The notes under the pieces were generated by a model. That model saw nothing but the letters and a program-made list of their open reading frames with translations. It was not told the DNA's origin and did not search any database. From Microbispora sp. ZYX-F-249 (GTDB lineage Bacteria > Actinomycetota > Actinomycetes > Streptosporangiales > Streptosporangiaceae): 64,000 nucleotides of DNA. The translations under genes and the position numbers were made by a program. The stretch is taken from NCBI RefSeq assembly GCF_039649665.1, contig NZ_JBDJAW010000011.1:151754-215753 (forward strand), given 5' to 3'. Shown here piece by piece: positions 1 to 8,043 of this stretch; the first letter of the stretch is position 1; every line of letters starts with the position of its first letter.

Positions 1-1
1 C

Positions 2-712
2 GAGATGATGGACGCGCTGGCGATCGAGGCGGCCGAGGCCGCCGTGCACTGCCGTTACCCCGCCGGGGCGGGAGCCGTACTCGTGGTCGAGCTGGACGGG
101 CCGCGCGCGGAGGTCGAGCACCAGTTCGCCGCCGTGGAACGGCTCTGCCGGGACAGCGGCGCCTTCGAGATCCGGGTGGCCGCCTCCGCCGAGGAACGGG
201 CGGCCATCTGGAAGGGCCGCAAGTCGGCGTTCGCCGCCGTGGGCCGGATCAGCCCGGCGTACATCGTGCAGGACGGCGTGGTGCCGCGGACCGCGCTGCC
301 GCGCGTGCTCGCGGGGATCGACCGGCTGCAGGAGGAGTACGGCATCCGGGTGGCCAACGTCTTCCACGCCGGCGACGGCAACCTCCATCCCCTCGTGCTG
401 TTCGACGACACCGTGCCCGGCGAGGCCGAGCGCGCCGAGGCCGTCAGCGGGCGCATCCTCGACCTGTGCGTCGAGCACGGCGGGTCGATCACCGGGGAGC
501 ACGGCGTCGGCGTGGACAAGGCCCGTTACATGCCCCGGATGTTCACCGAGGACGACCTCGACACCATGCAGCTCCTGCGGTGCGCGTTCGACCCGGAGGG
601 CCTGGCCAACCCCGGCAAGGTCTTCCCCACGCCGCGGCTGTGCGGGGAGGCGCCGGGGGTGCGCAGGGGTGCGCACCCGCTGGTGGAGGCCGGCCTGGCG
701 GAGCAGTTCTGA
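2..712 (+). CDS. glcD: Glycolate oxidase subunit GlcD, C-terminal part (cut by window edge)
   Basis: C-terminal half of an FAD-linked oxidase of the GlcD/lactate dehydrogenase family, the flavin subunit that oxidises glycolate (or another 2-hydroxy acid) to the 2-oxo acid. The frame is open to the first base, so the true start lies outside the window; the first visible ATG at 5 is internal. Family landmarks near the C-terminus are HAGDGNLHP (metal/substrate pocket) and GEHGVG, then the usual FDPxGLANPGKVFP ending. About 236 residues of an expected 450-500 are present. Its stop overlaps the glcE start (TGATG), so D, E and F are translated as one operon. Whether the substrate is glycolate or lactate cannot be told from this fragment. 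Confidence 0.93.
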   Translation, partial: EMMDALAIEAAEAAVHCRYPAGAGAVLVVELDGPRAEVEHQFAAVERLCRDSGAFEIRVAASAEERAAIWKGRKSAFAAVGRISPAYIVQDGVVPRTALPRVLAGIDRLQEEYGIRVANVFHAGDGNLHPLVLFDDTVPGEAERAEAVSGRILDLCVEHGGSITGEHGVGVDKARYMPRMFTEDDLDTMQLLRCAFDPEGLANPGKVFPTPRLCGEAPGVRRGAHPLVEAGLAEQF

Positions 713-1992
713 TGGACGCCGCCGGGATTGCGCTGGCCGCGACGGGCGTGGACATCCGCGCGGCGGGTGACGGGGACGAGGTCGCGGGCGTGCGCCCGCG
801 CCGGGTGGCGCTGCCCGAGTCGGCCGAGGAGATCGCGGCCGTCATGCGGGCGTGCGCCGCGCACGACCTGGCCGCCGTCGCGACCGGCGGCCGCACCAAG
901 CTGCATTGGGGCGCCCGGCCGGAACGCTGCGACGTGCTCGTGGACCTGTCCCGCATGAACCGCGTGCTGGAGCACACGGCGGGCGACCTGGTCGTGCGGG
1001 CGCAGGCCGGCGTCACCCTGGAGGCGCTGGCGGACACCCTCGCCGAGGCCGGCCAGGAGCTCGCGCTCGACGTGCCCGTGCCCGGCACCACGGTCGGCGG
1101 GCTGCTCGCCACCGGCATCGCCGGGCCGCGCCGGTTCCGGTACGGCACGGCCCGCGACCTGCTCATCGGCGTCACGGTCGTACTCGCCGACGGCACGATC
1201 GCCAGGTCGGGCGGGAAGGTCGTCAAGAACGTCGCCGGATACGACCTCGGCAAGCTGTTCACCGGCTCGTACGGCACGCTCGGGGTCATCGCGGACGCGA
1301 CGTTCCGCCTCCATCCGCTGCCCGCCGCCCGCGCGTGGGTGACGGCGACCGTCGAGCGCCCGGTGACCAGAACGGAGCGGGTCATGTCGGCGGCCGACAT
1401 CCTGCTGACGGCGGTCCCGGCGGTGACGGAGTCGCCGCTGGAGCCGAGCGCGGTGGAGATCGACTGGCCCGACGTGGACGGTCCCTGCACGCTGGCGGTC
1501 CTCGTCGAGGGCGCCGCCGCGACCGAGCGTGCCAAGGCCCTGTGCGAACTGCTGGGCGAACCGATGGGCGGGACGGCGGAGGTGACCGAGGAGCCGCCAC
1601 CCTGGTGGAACCGGCTCCCCTCGCCGGACGACGACACGCTGCTGGAGCTCAGGATCGAGGTCTCCTCCCTTCCCCACATGCTCCCCGCGCTGCGGGAGGC
1701 CGCCCACGCGTCGGGGGCGCGGCCGGCGATATGCGGCTCGCTCGCCGCCGGGACCCTGCACATCGGTCTGCGGGGCCTGCCCAACGAGATCGCCGGGTTC
1801 GTGGGCCTGGCGCGTGACGACGCCGAAGGGATGTACGGCGGCCGGGTGGTCGTGCTCGCCGCGCCGTGGGAGGCCGCGCGCCGCCTCGACCCATGGGGGC
1901 GTGTGGGCGCGCTGCCGCTGATGCGCCGGGTCAAGGAGCGGTTCGACCCCGGTCGCCGGCTGTCCCCCGGCCGCTTCGTGGGAGGCATCTGA
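712..1992 (+). CDS. glcE: Glycolate oxidase FAD-binding subunit GlcE
   Basis: FAD-binding (PCMH-type) subunit of the glycolate oxidase complex, 426 residues. I place the start at the ATG sharing bases with the glcD stop; a longer upstream frame exists but would run through the glcD coding region. The N-terminal 30-210 region shows the flavin-binding fold: ATGGRTKLHWG, VPGTTVGGLLATGIAG, and GGKVVKNVAGYDLGKLFTGS, which is very typical of GlcE. The C-terminal half is more variable and ends RFDPGRRLSPGRFVGGI. It is followed after one base by glcF. GlcE lacks iron-sulfur motifs and is expected to work only with GlcD and GlcF at the cytoplasmic membrane. Confidence 0.93.
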   Translation: MDAAGIALAATGVDIRAAGDGDEVAGVRPRRVALPESAEEIAAVMRACAAHDLAAVATGGRTKLHWGARPERCDVLVDLSRMNRVLEHTAGDLVVRAQAGVTLEALADTLAEAGQELALDVPVPGTTVGGLLATGIAGPRRFRYGTARDLLIGVTVVLADGTIARSGGKVVKNVAGYDLGKLFTGSYGTLGVIADATFRLHPLPAARAWVTATVERPVTRTERVMSAADILLTAVPAVTESPLEPSAVEIDWPDVDGPCTLAVLVEGAAATERAKALCELLGEPMGGTAEVTEEPPPWWNRLPSPDDDTLLELRIEVSSLPHMLPALREAAHASGARPAICGSLAAGTLHIGLRGLPNEIAGFVGLARDDAEGMYGGRVVVLAAPWEAARRLDPWGRVGALPLMRRVKERFDPGRRLSPGRFVGGI

Positions 1993-1993
1993 C

Positions 1994-3265
1994 ATGGACC
2001 CCGAGCTGATCAAGGACTGCGTGCACTGCGGGTTCTGCCTGCCCACCTGCCCGACGTACGTGCTGTGGGGCGAGGAGATGGACTCCCCGCGCGGGCGCAT
2101 CCACCTGATGGGCCAGCACGTCGAGGGCACCCCTGTCACCGACGCGATGGCGGGCCACTTCGACGCCTGCCTCGGCTGCATGGCCTGCGTCACCGCGTGC
2201 CCCTCCGGCGTGCGGTACGACCGGCTGATCGAGCAGACCCGGGCGGTCGTCGAGCGCGAGCACGTGCGCCGCCCGGACGAGCGCGCGATCCGGGCCCTGG
2301 TGTTCGCGTTGTTCCCCTACCGGCGCAGGCTCCGGGCGATGCGGCTGCCGATGCGGCTGAGCAGGCGCCTCCAGCCGTTCCTGGAGCGGGTGAACCCCTC
2401 GCTCGGCGCGATGGCCGAACTGGCCCCCGGCGTCCCCCGGCCCGTACGGCTGCCGCCACTGGTGCGGGCGAGGCGGCGGCGCAGGGCGCGGGTCGGGCTG
2501 CTCACCGGCTGCGTGCAGGGCGAGTTCTTCCCGCAGGTCAACGCGGCGACGGCCCGGGTGCTCGCGCTCGAGGGCTGCGACGTGGTGATCCCGCCCCGGC
2601 AGGGCTGCTGCGGGGCGCTGTCGCTGCACTCGGGCCGGGAGGCCGAGGCGCGCAGGTTCGCCCGCCGCACGATCGCCGCCTTCGAGCGGGCCGCCGTGGA
2701 CGCCGTGGTGGTGAACGCGGCGGGCTGCGGGTCGAGCATGAAGGACTACGCCGAGGTGCTGGCGGACGAGCCCGGCTGGGCGGCCCGCGCCGAGGCGCTG
2801 CGGACCCGCGACCTGGCGGAGTTCCTGATCGAGCTGGGTCCCGTCGCCGAGCGCCGCCCGCTGCCGGTCACGGTCGCCTACCACGACGCCTGTCACCTGG
2901 CCCACGCCCAGGGCGTGCGCGCCCAGCCGCGCGAACTGCTGCGCGCGATCCCGGGGCTGGAGTTGCGGGAGGTCGAGGAGTCCGCGATCTGCTGCGGGTC
3001 CGCGGGCACCTACAACCTCTTCCGGCCCGAGGCGGCCCGGCAGCTGGGCGACCGCAAGGCCGAGCGGGTGCTCGCCGCGGGCGCCGACGTGCTGGTGTCG
3101 GCCAACCCGGGATGCACCATGCAGATCGCGGCCGCCGTGCGGAGGGCGGGCAAGGGGGAGCTCCGGGTCGCGCACACGGCCGAGGTGCTCGACGCCTCGC
3201 TGCGAGGGCTGGGACCCGGCATCCTGGGACGGTCCCCGATGCGGAGGAGGAGGAGGACGCGGTGA
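1994..3265 (+). CDS. glcF: Glycolate oxidase iron-sulfur subunit GlcF
   Basis: Electron-transfer subunit of glycolate oxidase, 423 residues. Two ferredoxin-like clusters are visible: Cys9, Cys12, Cys15, Cys19 and Cys59, Cys62, Cys65, Cys69. Two CCG-type repeats follow (GCCGALSLHSG and ICCGSAGTYN), the heterodisulfide-reductase-like domain expected in GlcF. By family knowledge it passes electrons from the GlcDE flavins toward the quinone pool. The very basic last residues (MRRRRRTR) come from a GA-rich stretch at 3240-3262 that also provides the ribosome-binding sequence (GGAGGAGGAGGA) for the next gene, so this tail may be shaped by that signal. Confidence 0.93.
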   Translation: MDPELIKDCVHCGFCLPTCPTYVLWGEEMDSPRGRIHLMGQHVEGTPVTDAMAGHFDACLGCMACVTACPSGVRYDRLIEQTRAVVEREHVRRPDERAIRALVFALFPYRRRLRAMRLPMRLSRRLQPFLERVNPSLGAMAELAPGVPRPVRLPPLVRARRRRRARVGLLTGCVQGEFFPQVNAATARVLALEGCDVVIPPRQGCCGALSLHSGREAEARRFARRTIAAFERAAVDAVVVNAAGCGSSMKDYAEVLADEPGWAARAEALRTRDLAEFLIELGPVAERRPLPVTVAYHDACHLAHAQGVRAQPRELLRAIPGLELREVEESAICCGSAGTYNLFRPEAARQLGDRKAERVLAAGADVLVSANPGCTMQIAAAVRRAGKGELRVAHTAEVLDASLRGLGPGILGRSPMRRRRRTR

Positions 3266-3996
3266 GCGTGCAGAGCGTCGACCGTGCGCTGGACGTGCTC
3301 GAAGCACTGTCCGAGCACGGCGGCCAGGCCGGCCTGTCGGAGATCGCCGCCAGGACCGGCCTGCCGTACGGGACGATCCACCGGCTGTTACAGACGCTGC
3401 TGGCCCGCGGGTACGTCCGGCAGGAGTCCGACCGGCGCTACGCCCTCGGCGGCGCGCTGGTGCGCATCGGCGGCGTCGCCGAGCGGATGCTCGCGGTGTG
3501 GGCCGAGCCGTACCTCGCGAGGCTGGTCGAGCTGTCCGGCGAGACGGCGAACCTCGCCGTGCTGGAGGGCGACTACGTGGTCTACGTGGCCCAGGTGCCC
3601 TCGCCGCGCAGGCTGCGGATGTTCGCCGAGGTCGGCCGTCGCGTGCTGCCGCACAGCACGGCCGTCGGCAAGGCCCTGCTGGCCGGGCGGGACGACGCGG
3701 CGGCGGTGTTCCGGCGCACCGGGCTGCCCCGCCGTACGGACCGGACGATCACCGAGCTCGGGGACCTGCTGGAGGAGCTCGACCGGGTGCGCGCCCGGGG
3801 GTACGCGCTCGACCTGGGCGAGGAGGAGAACGGCGTGCACTGCATGGCCGTGCCCGTCCACGACGGCGGGCGGGCCTTCGCGGCGATGTCGGTGTCCGGA
3901 CCGGCCGAGCGCATCGACGCGATCGACCGCGAGGAGCTCGCCGCGATGCTGCGCAAGGTGGCGGAGGACTTCGGCACCGCCGTCTTCCACTCCTGA
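3262..3996 (+). CDS. IclR-family transcriptional regulator
   Basis: IclR-type regulator, 244 residues. The GTG start shares bases with the glcF stop (GTGA) and lies just after a GGAGGAGGA stretch, so I prefer it over the much longer open frame that overlaps glcF. Residues 1-65 form the winged helix (SVDRALDVLEALSEHGG, LSEIAARTGLPYGTIHRLLQTL); the rest is the effector-binding IclR domain (VLPHSTAVGKALLAG, GYALDLGEEENGVHCMAVPV). Because it is co-translated with glcDEF it probably controls this operon in response to glycolate, glyoxylate or a related acid; that is inferred from position. No operator could be assigned because the operon promoter is outside the window. Confidence 0.93.
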   Translation: MSVQSVDRALDVLEALSEHGGQAGLSEIAARTGLPYGTIHRLLQTLLARGYVRQESDRRYALGGALVRIGGVAERMLAVWAEPYLARLVELSGETANLAVLEGDYVVYVAQVPSPRRLRMFAEVGRRVLPHSTAVGKALLAGRDDAAAVFRRTGLPRRTDRTITELGDLLEELDRVRARGYALDLGEEENGVHCMAVPVHDGGRAFAAMSVSGPAERIDAIDREELAAMLRKVAEDFGTAVFHS

Positions 3997-4025
3997 CCAC
4001 ACCCCGGATGGGTCACCATGGGGTC

Positions 4026-4244
4026 ATGTGCCGAAGCATCAAGACCCTGCGCCCGCCGTTCACCGACGAGGTCACCGAGGAGGACATCCGGGCGGCGGCC
4101 CTGCAGTACGTCCGCAAGATCTCCGGTTTCCGCGCCCCGGCGGCCCACAACGCCGAGGCGTTCGACCGCGCGGTCGAGGAGATCACGCGGGCCAGCACGG
4201 CCCTGCTGGCGTCCCTCCAGGTGCGCGGCTCGGCGACCGGGTAA
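4026..4244 (+). CDS. DUF2277 family small protein
   Basis: A 72-residue protein starting MCRSIKTLRPPFTDEVTEEDI and continuing with AALQYVRKISGFRAP, the pattern of the DUF2277 family found widely in actinobacteria. Function unknown. There is no good ribosome-binding site in front of the ATG (the preceding bases are GGTCACCATGGGGTC), so translation may be weak or the message nearly leaderless. It lies 29 bases after the iclR stop and could be read through from the glc operon. Confidence 0.85.
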   Translation: MCRSIKTLRPPFTDEVTEEDIRAAALQYVRKISGFRAPAAHNAEAFDRAVEEITRASTALLASLQVRGSATG

Positions 4245-4348
4245 CGCCGCCGGTTCCACGCGGCACAGCCCAGCGGCACGTCATAGGCAGCACGTAGCAG
4301 GCAGCACGGTCCAAGCGGATCACAAGTGGCGGGCGGGACAGTGGCCGC

Positions 4349-5017
4349 ATGGGTGTCATCTCCGCTTTCCTCCTGGCCCGGCGGCTGCGCAAGGGGCCGA
4401 CGCTGCTGCTGCCGTACGTTCCCGACCTCACGACCGTGCTGGAGACCGTGCGGCTGCACGATCCGCAGGCCGGGCCCTACTGGCGCGGGTTCAAGATCGG
4501 CGAGAACGTCGAGCTGCGCGGGCCGATCGAGCTGACTCCGGAGCTGGCGGCCAGGGCGGGGCTTCCCGCGGGCTGGGGTGCCGCGTTCTTCGCCCGCAAC
4601 ATCGACAGCGAGGCGGGCGGCGACTTCGCCCGGCCGAGCCTGCTCGTGCGGGGGCTGGCCGAGCGGCTCGGCGGCCGGGAGCACCCGGAGTGCCAAGAGC
4701 CTCCGGAGGACCTGGCCGAGGTCACCGGCGGGCGGCTCATCCCGGTGGACGAGGTGATCGGCCTGCTCGCTGACGATGTGCCCGGCCTCGCCGTCACGAC
4801 GGTGACCGACGCCGGCGCGACGTTGCTCACCAGCGCCGAGAGCCCGATCGAGGTCTTCGTCAACGAGTGGGACGCCGACGACGTGACGTACGAGCTGTCC
4901 GCGGACGGCGGCTACGGCACGGAGGTCCCCGCCGCCGCCCGGCGGGCCGCTCTCGCGATCGCGGCCCGCGCGGGCGGGGTGGCCCGGGACCACAACGGGT
5001 TCCTCATCACGGAGTGA
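4349..5017 (+). CDS. Conserved hypothetical protein, 222 residues
   Basis: Not recognised. 222 residues, GC-biased third positions throughout, so very likely a real gene. It starts MGVISAFLLARRLRKGPTLLL, which is hydrophobic enough to look like a short amphipathic or anchor helix but too short and charged for a normal signal peptide. The body is mixed alpha/beta with an ITSAESPIEVF-like hydrophobic stretch near the C-terminus and ends DHNGFLITE. The ATG has no strong Shine-Dalgarno sequence. The neighbouring downstream gene is the FHA-monooxygenase fusion, about 180 bases away and separated by a repeat; no functional link can be claimed. Confidence 0.7.
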   Translation: MGVISAFLLARRLRKGPTLLLPYVPDLTTVLETVRLHDPQAGPYWRGFKIGENVELRGPIELTPELAARAGLPAGWGAAFFARNIDSEAGGDFARPSLLVRGLAERLGGREHPECQEPPEDLAEVTGGRLIPVDEVIGLLADDVPGLAVTTVTDAGATLLTSAESPIEVFVNEWDADDVTYELSADGGYGTEVPAAARRAALAIAARAGGVARDHNGFLITE

Positions 5018-5043
5018 GCACATCGGGGGGAAACGGCCCGGCG

Positions 5044-5084
5044 GTCCGGCGGAGCAGGGGCGAAGGGCGAAGGGCGCGACGGCG
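5044..5084. repeat. Intergenic repeat, left copy (flanks FHA-FAD gene)
   Basis: Begins GTCCGGCGGAGCAGGGG, then two tandem GAAGGGC heptamers, then GCGACGGCG. The same sequence with one heptamer and two C/T changes recurs in the same orientation at 7208-7241, just after the FHA-FAD gene. The similarity continues a little upstream (GGCCCGG in both). The stretch 5110-5170 downstream holds an AT-rich patch (GTAACGATTAATGATCG) that may contain the promoter of the FHA-FAD gene. Confidence 0.6.
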
Positions 5085-5198
5085 GCCTCGCCCGCACGGG
5101 GGTGATTACCCGTCCTGACTGGGACGCTTTGCGGCAGACGGGAAGCGTGTAACGATTAATGATCGCATCGGCGGTACCGAGGGAAAGGGGGCGGACCG

Positions 5199-7172
5199 AT
5201 GCCACCCGCGATCGTGGGGCATGAAGGTCCCCTTGCCGGTCAGCGTTTCCCGATCGACGACAAGCCGATCACCTTCGGTCGCAGAGGCGACAACAGTGTG
5301 GTGATCACGAGTGAGAGGGCCTCGCGCTTCCACGCCGAGGTGCGCCGCGAGGCCGAGGGCTACGTGCTACTCGACCGGGGCAGCAGCAACGGGACGCTGG
5401 TCAACGGCAGGCGTGTCACCACGCATGTGCTCCGGCCCGGCGACACGATCGCCATCGGAGGGGAGACGTTCCGCTTCGAGGTGTTCGACGACGCCGAGAC
5501 GGTCATGGACACCTCCCTGATGCAACGGTTCCGCCGGTCGTTCCCCGACGTCGAACCGGATCAGGTCCTGCACGTCACCGTCTCCGGCGGCGGGCCCGTC
5601 GGGCTGGCCTTCGCCCTGCTCCTCGATCACCTCATGGGGCACCGGGTCGCCATCACGATCTACGACGGCCGCTGGACCCAGGACGGGTCGCGGGTCGTGT
5701 GGAAGAACGCCGCGCAGGGCAACAACCGGCGGCAGCAGGTCGTGACGGTGCAGAGCCGCCAGTATCTGAACCTCCCGGAGGACGTCCAGTCGCGGTTGTT
5801 CACCGAGGGGTCCTACAGCGAGATGTGGCCGGCCGGTCCGGACTCGATCCGTGACTACCGCCCGCGGAACATCCGGATCGCCTACATCGAGGACACCCTG
5901 CTGGAGATGGCGAACGAGAGGTCCGCCCGCATCCGCCTGGTGCCCGAGAGATTCGACCCTGCGGAGCGCCAGGACGCCGTGGCCAAGGAGCACGTGCTCG
6001 CCATCTGCGAGGGAGGGCGCTCGCGGACCCGCGAGCACTTCACCGACAGGTTCGGCCGGGCCGACGACTCGATCTTCTCGCTCGACGGCCGGCACCTGCA
6101 GGACGTGGTGCTGGGGCTGCGGGTGAAGTCCGGCCTGCCGGACCCGGCGATCGTGCTGCTGACCGTGGCGCAGAACCGGTTCCTCCTGAACTCCCTGCGC
6201 GGCGAGGGCTTCCTGAACATGCGGCTCACCGACGACGAGGCCGCGGAGGTCGTCGGCATCGATCCCGTCCGGCACGTGTTCGAGGAGTGCGTCGCCTCCA
6301 GTCCATGCCTCATGGAGCGCACCGAGGACGGGGACTTCCACTGTTCGACCCACCACACGCTGTTCCTGCCCGCCCTGATCAGGGGTTCGGCACTGTGGAG
6401 GCGGGCGAAGGAAGGGCTGGCGCTCTTCGGCGTCGCCGACGGCGACGTGAGCGCCGTCACCGCCTTCCGGCTGGACATGGTGCAGCGGCCGCGGTTCACC
6501 GCCCGGTTGTACTCCCCCACCTCAACCACCCCGGGGACGTACGGGTTCCTCCTGGGGGACGCGGCCAACGCGATCCACTTCTGGCCGGGAAGGGGCCTCA
6601 ACAGCGGGCTGGCGTCGGCCATCTCGCTGGCCCGGTCGCTCAACCGCAACTGGCGCGGCAGGCCGTTGCGGGACGCCGACTTCGTCCGGCACGAGGCGGC
6701 GATGTCGATGCTCCAGTATCGGCACAAGAGCCGCGCGTGGAACGCGATGGTGACCACCGACGAGCAGGGGGTCACCCGGGCGATCAAGGACACGATCGTC
6801 CAGGGCATCGAGGAGGGCCGCGCCGCCCCGGACAGAGAAGCGGACATCGAGGCCCTGATGGAGCGCCTGCGGCAGATCCGCGACCGCCTGTCCCCACGGG
6901 TTCCCGGCATGCCCGACGACGTGACCCTCATCCGGCACCTGCGCGAACTGCGGAGCGAGACGCTGCGTACCCTGCTGGTGAGCGGCGCCTGGGAGACGCT
7001 GACGGTCGGCGGCGAGGAGGTCGACATCGACATCTTCGACCAGCCGGTCCCCGCGGCGTCCCCCGCGGCGTCCCCCGTGTCGTCCCCCGTGGCATCCCCT
7101 GCCGAGGGGACGCTCGTCGCGCGGCAGCCGGACGGACGGACCGGACGGTCCGGCGGCACGCCCTCCGGCTGA
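5199..7172 (+). CDS. FHA domain fused to an FAD-dependent monooxygenase-like domain
   Basis: 657 residues. Residues 1-97 are a forkhead-associated domain with the phosphothreonine-binding signature: G27-R28, S42-x-x-H45, then N64-G65 and N69-G70. A short acidic, threonine-containing linker (DAETVMDTS, 98-106) follows. From about residue 123 there is a flavoprotein fold: the nucleotide-binding motif GGGPVG at 130-135 and, at 453-470, GDAANAIHFWPGRGLNSG, which matches the second FAD contact of group A (PHBH/MICAL-like) monooxygenases. The C-terminus carries four PAAS/PVSS/PVAS repeats and a Gly/Arg tail. The expected job is a flavin monooxygenase whose location or activity depends on binding a Ser/Thr-kinase-phosphorylated partner; partner and substrate are unknown. 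No kinase gene lies in the window. The ATG follows a GGGGGCGG site. Flavoprotein assignment is firm, exact family is not. Confidence 0.85.
   Translation: MPPAIVGHEGPLAGQRFPIDDKPITFGRRGDNSVVITSERASRFHAEVRREAEGYVLLDRGSSNGTLVNGRRVTTHVLRPGDTIAIGGETFRFEVFDDAETVMDTSLMQRFRRSFPDVEPDQVLHVTVSGGGPVGLAFALLLDHLMGHRVAITIYDGRWTQDGSRVVWKNAAQGNNRRQQVVTVQSRQYLNLPEDVQSRLFTEGSYSEMWPAGPDSIRDYRPRNIRIAYIEDTLLEMANERSARIRLVPERFDPAERQDAVAKEHVLAICEGGRSRTREHFTDRFGRADDSIFSLDGRHLQDVVLGLRVKSGLPDPAIVLLTVAQNRFLLNSLRGEGFLNMRLTDDEAAEVVGIDPVRHVFEECVASSPCLMERTEDGDFHCSTHHTLFLPALIRGSALWRRAKEGLALFGVADGDVSAVTAFRLDMVQRPRFTARLYSPTSTTPGTYGFLLGDAANAIHFWPGRGLNSGLASAISLARSLNRNWRGRPLRDADFVRHEAAMSMLQYRHKSRAWNAMVTTDEQGVTRAIKDTIVQGIEEGRAAPDREADIEALMERLRQIRDRLSPRVPGMPDDVTLIRHLRELRSETLRTLLVSGAWETLTVGGEEVDIDIFDQPVPAASPAASPVSSPVASPAEGTLVARQPDGRTGRSGGTPSG
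7050..7097 (+). repeat. 4 x 12-bp tandem repeat coding a Pro/Ala/Ser linker
   Basis: Four in-frame 12-base units of the type CCCGCGGCGTCC near the 3' end of the FHA-FAD gene, coding P-A-A-S, P-A-A-S, P-V-S-S, P-V-A-S. Units 1 and 2 are identical; 3 and 4 have drifted. Likely a slippage-prone flexible linker. Confidence 0.85.
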
Positions 7173-7207
7173 CGTCGCTCCGGCGAACCACGGAACCGGC
7201 CCGGTCC

Positions 7208-7241
7208 GTCCGGCGGAGTAGGGGTGAAGGGCGCGACGGCG
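7208..7241. repeat. Intergenic repeat, right copy
   Basis: GTCCGGCGGAGTAGGGG, one GAAGGGC, then GCGACGGCG: the direct-orientation partner of the repeat at 5044-5084, lying 35 bases after the FHA-FAD stop and about 20 bases before the possible leader of the sigma-factor gene. The two copies therefore bracket exactly one gene. Confidence 0.6.
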
Positions 7242-7261
7242 CCCGCGGAAGGACAACCCCT

Positions 7262-7285
7262 ATGAATGGACAAATCGGGTGGTGA
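7262..7285 (+). CDS. Possible 7-codon leader peptide (MNGQIGW) in front of the ECF sigma gene
   Basis: ATG at 7262 with a GGAAGG site ten bases upstream, six sense codons, then TGA at 7283-7285. The stop shares bases with a GTG at 7282 (GTGA) that is in frame with the sigma-factor gene. Good ribosome-binding site plus exact stop/start overlap is the arrangement of translational coupling. Too short to be judged by codon use, so it could be coincidence. Confidence 0.35.
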   Translation: MNGQIGW

Positions 7286-8043
7286 GGACGGTCTCCGGCG
7301 ACACGCGCTTCCCCGCGGCCGCCCCGGGTCATGAGCCCGGCGGCTCCCGCGACGGCACGGACCCGGGATCCGGGACCCGCGGCGGGGCACGCGGCGCCGT
7401 CGGCTTCCCGCCGTACGACACCGGCCCCGATGGCGCCGGGCCATACGAGTATGGGCCGTCCGGCACCGGACCGGAGGGTGCCGAGCCGAGCGACGCCGGG
7501 CTGATCGAGGCGTCGCTGACCACGCCCGAGCGGTTCGCCGGCGTCTTCGACCGGCACGCGGACGAGATCCACGCCTACGCCGGCCGCCGTCTCGGCCCCG
7601 AGCACGCCGACGACGTGACGGCGGAGACGTTTCTTGTGGCGTTCCGCAAGCGGCACCGGTACGACACGTCCCGGCCGGACGCCCGTCCCTGGCTGTACGG
7701 CATCGCCGGCAACCTCATCTCCGGGCACCGCCGCTCCGAGGTCCGGCGCCTGCGGGCCCTTGCCCGCGCGCCGCGCGACGCCGACGAACGCGGCTTCCAT
7801 GATGAGGATCGCGGTGCGGAGCGCGCGAGCGCCGCCGCCCTGCGGCCCGCCCTCGCCGCCGCGCTGGCCAGGCTGTCGGCCGCCGAGCGCGACCTGCTCC
7901 TGCTGGTCGCCTGGGCCGACCTCTCCTACGAGGAGGCGGCCGAGGCGCTGAGGATTCCCATCGGCACGGTCCGCTCGCGCCTGCACCGGGTGCGCGCGAA
8001 GCTGCGCCGCCATCTCGACCTTCCCGAGGAGAACGGCTCATGA
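7279..8043 (+). CDS. ECF-type RNA polymerase sigma factor
   Basis: Sigma-70 family protein, 254 residues from GTG 7279 (an adjacent in-frame GTG at 7282 overlaps the leader stop and may be the true start). The first ~80 residues are Gly/Pro/Asp-rich with repeated YGPSGTGPEG-like segments and probably disordered. Region 2 follows (RFAGVFDRHADEIHAYAGRRLG, DDVTAETFLVAFRKR, RPWLYGIAGNLI) and region 4 (LSAAERDLLLLVAWADLSYEEAA, IPIGTVRSRLHRVRAKL) forms the -35-binding helix-turn-helix. It is coupled by an ATGA overlap to the next gene, whose product probably acts as its membrane partner. Such sigma/CU044_5270 pairs are abundant in actinomycetes; target promoters are unknown. Confidence 0.92.
   Translation: MVRTVSGDTRFPAAAPGHEPGGSRDGTDPGSGTRGGARGAVGFPPYDTGPDGAGPYEYGPSGTGPEGAEPSDAGLIEASLTTPERFAGVFDRHADEIHAYAGRRLGPEHADDVTAETFLVAFRKRHRYDTSRPDARPWLYGIAGNLISGHRRSEVRRLRALARAPRDADERGFHDEDRGAERASAAALRPALAAALARLSAAERDLLLLVAWADLSYEEAAEALRIPIGTVRSRLHRVRAKLRRHLDLPEENGS

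Noticed and set aside
466..711. Upstream extension of GlcE into glcD
   Set aside because: Overlaps conserved GlcD coding sequence; the ATG at 712 coupled to the glcD stop fits the family length.
2065..3261. Long N-terminal extension of the IclR protein through glcF
   Set aside because: Sequence is frame-shifted GlcF DNA (Arg/Gly/Pro-rich); the GTG at 3262 with GGAGGAGGA in front gives a standard 244-residue IclR protein.
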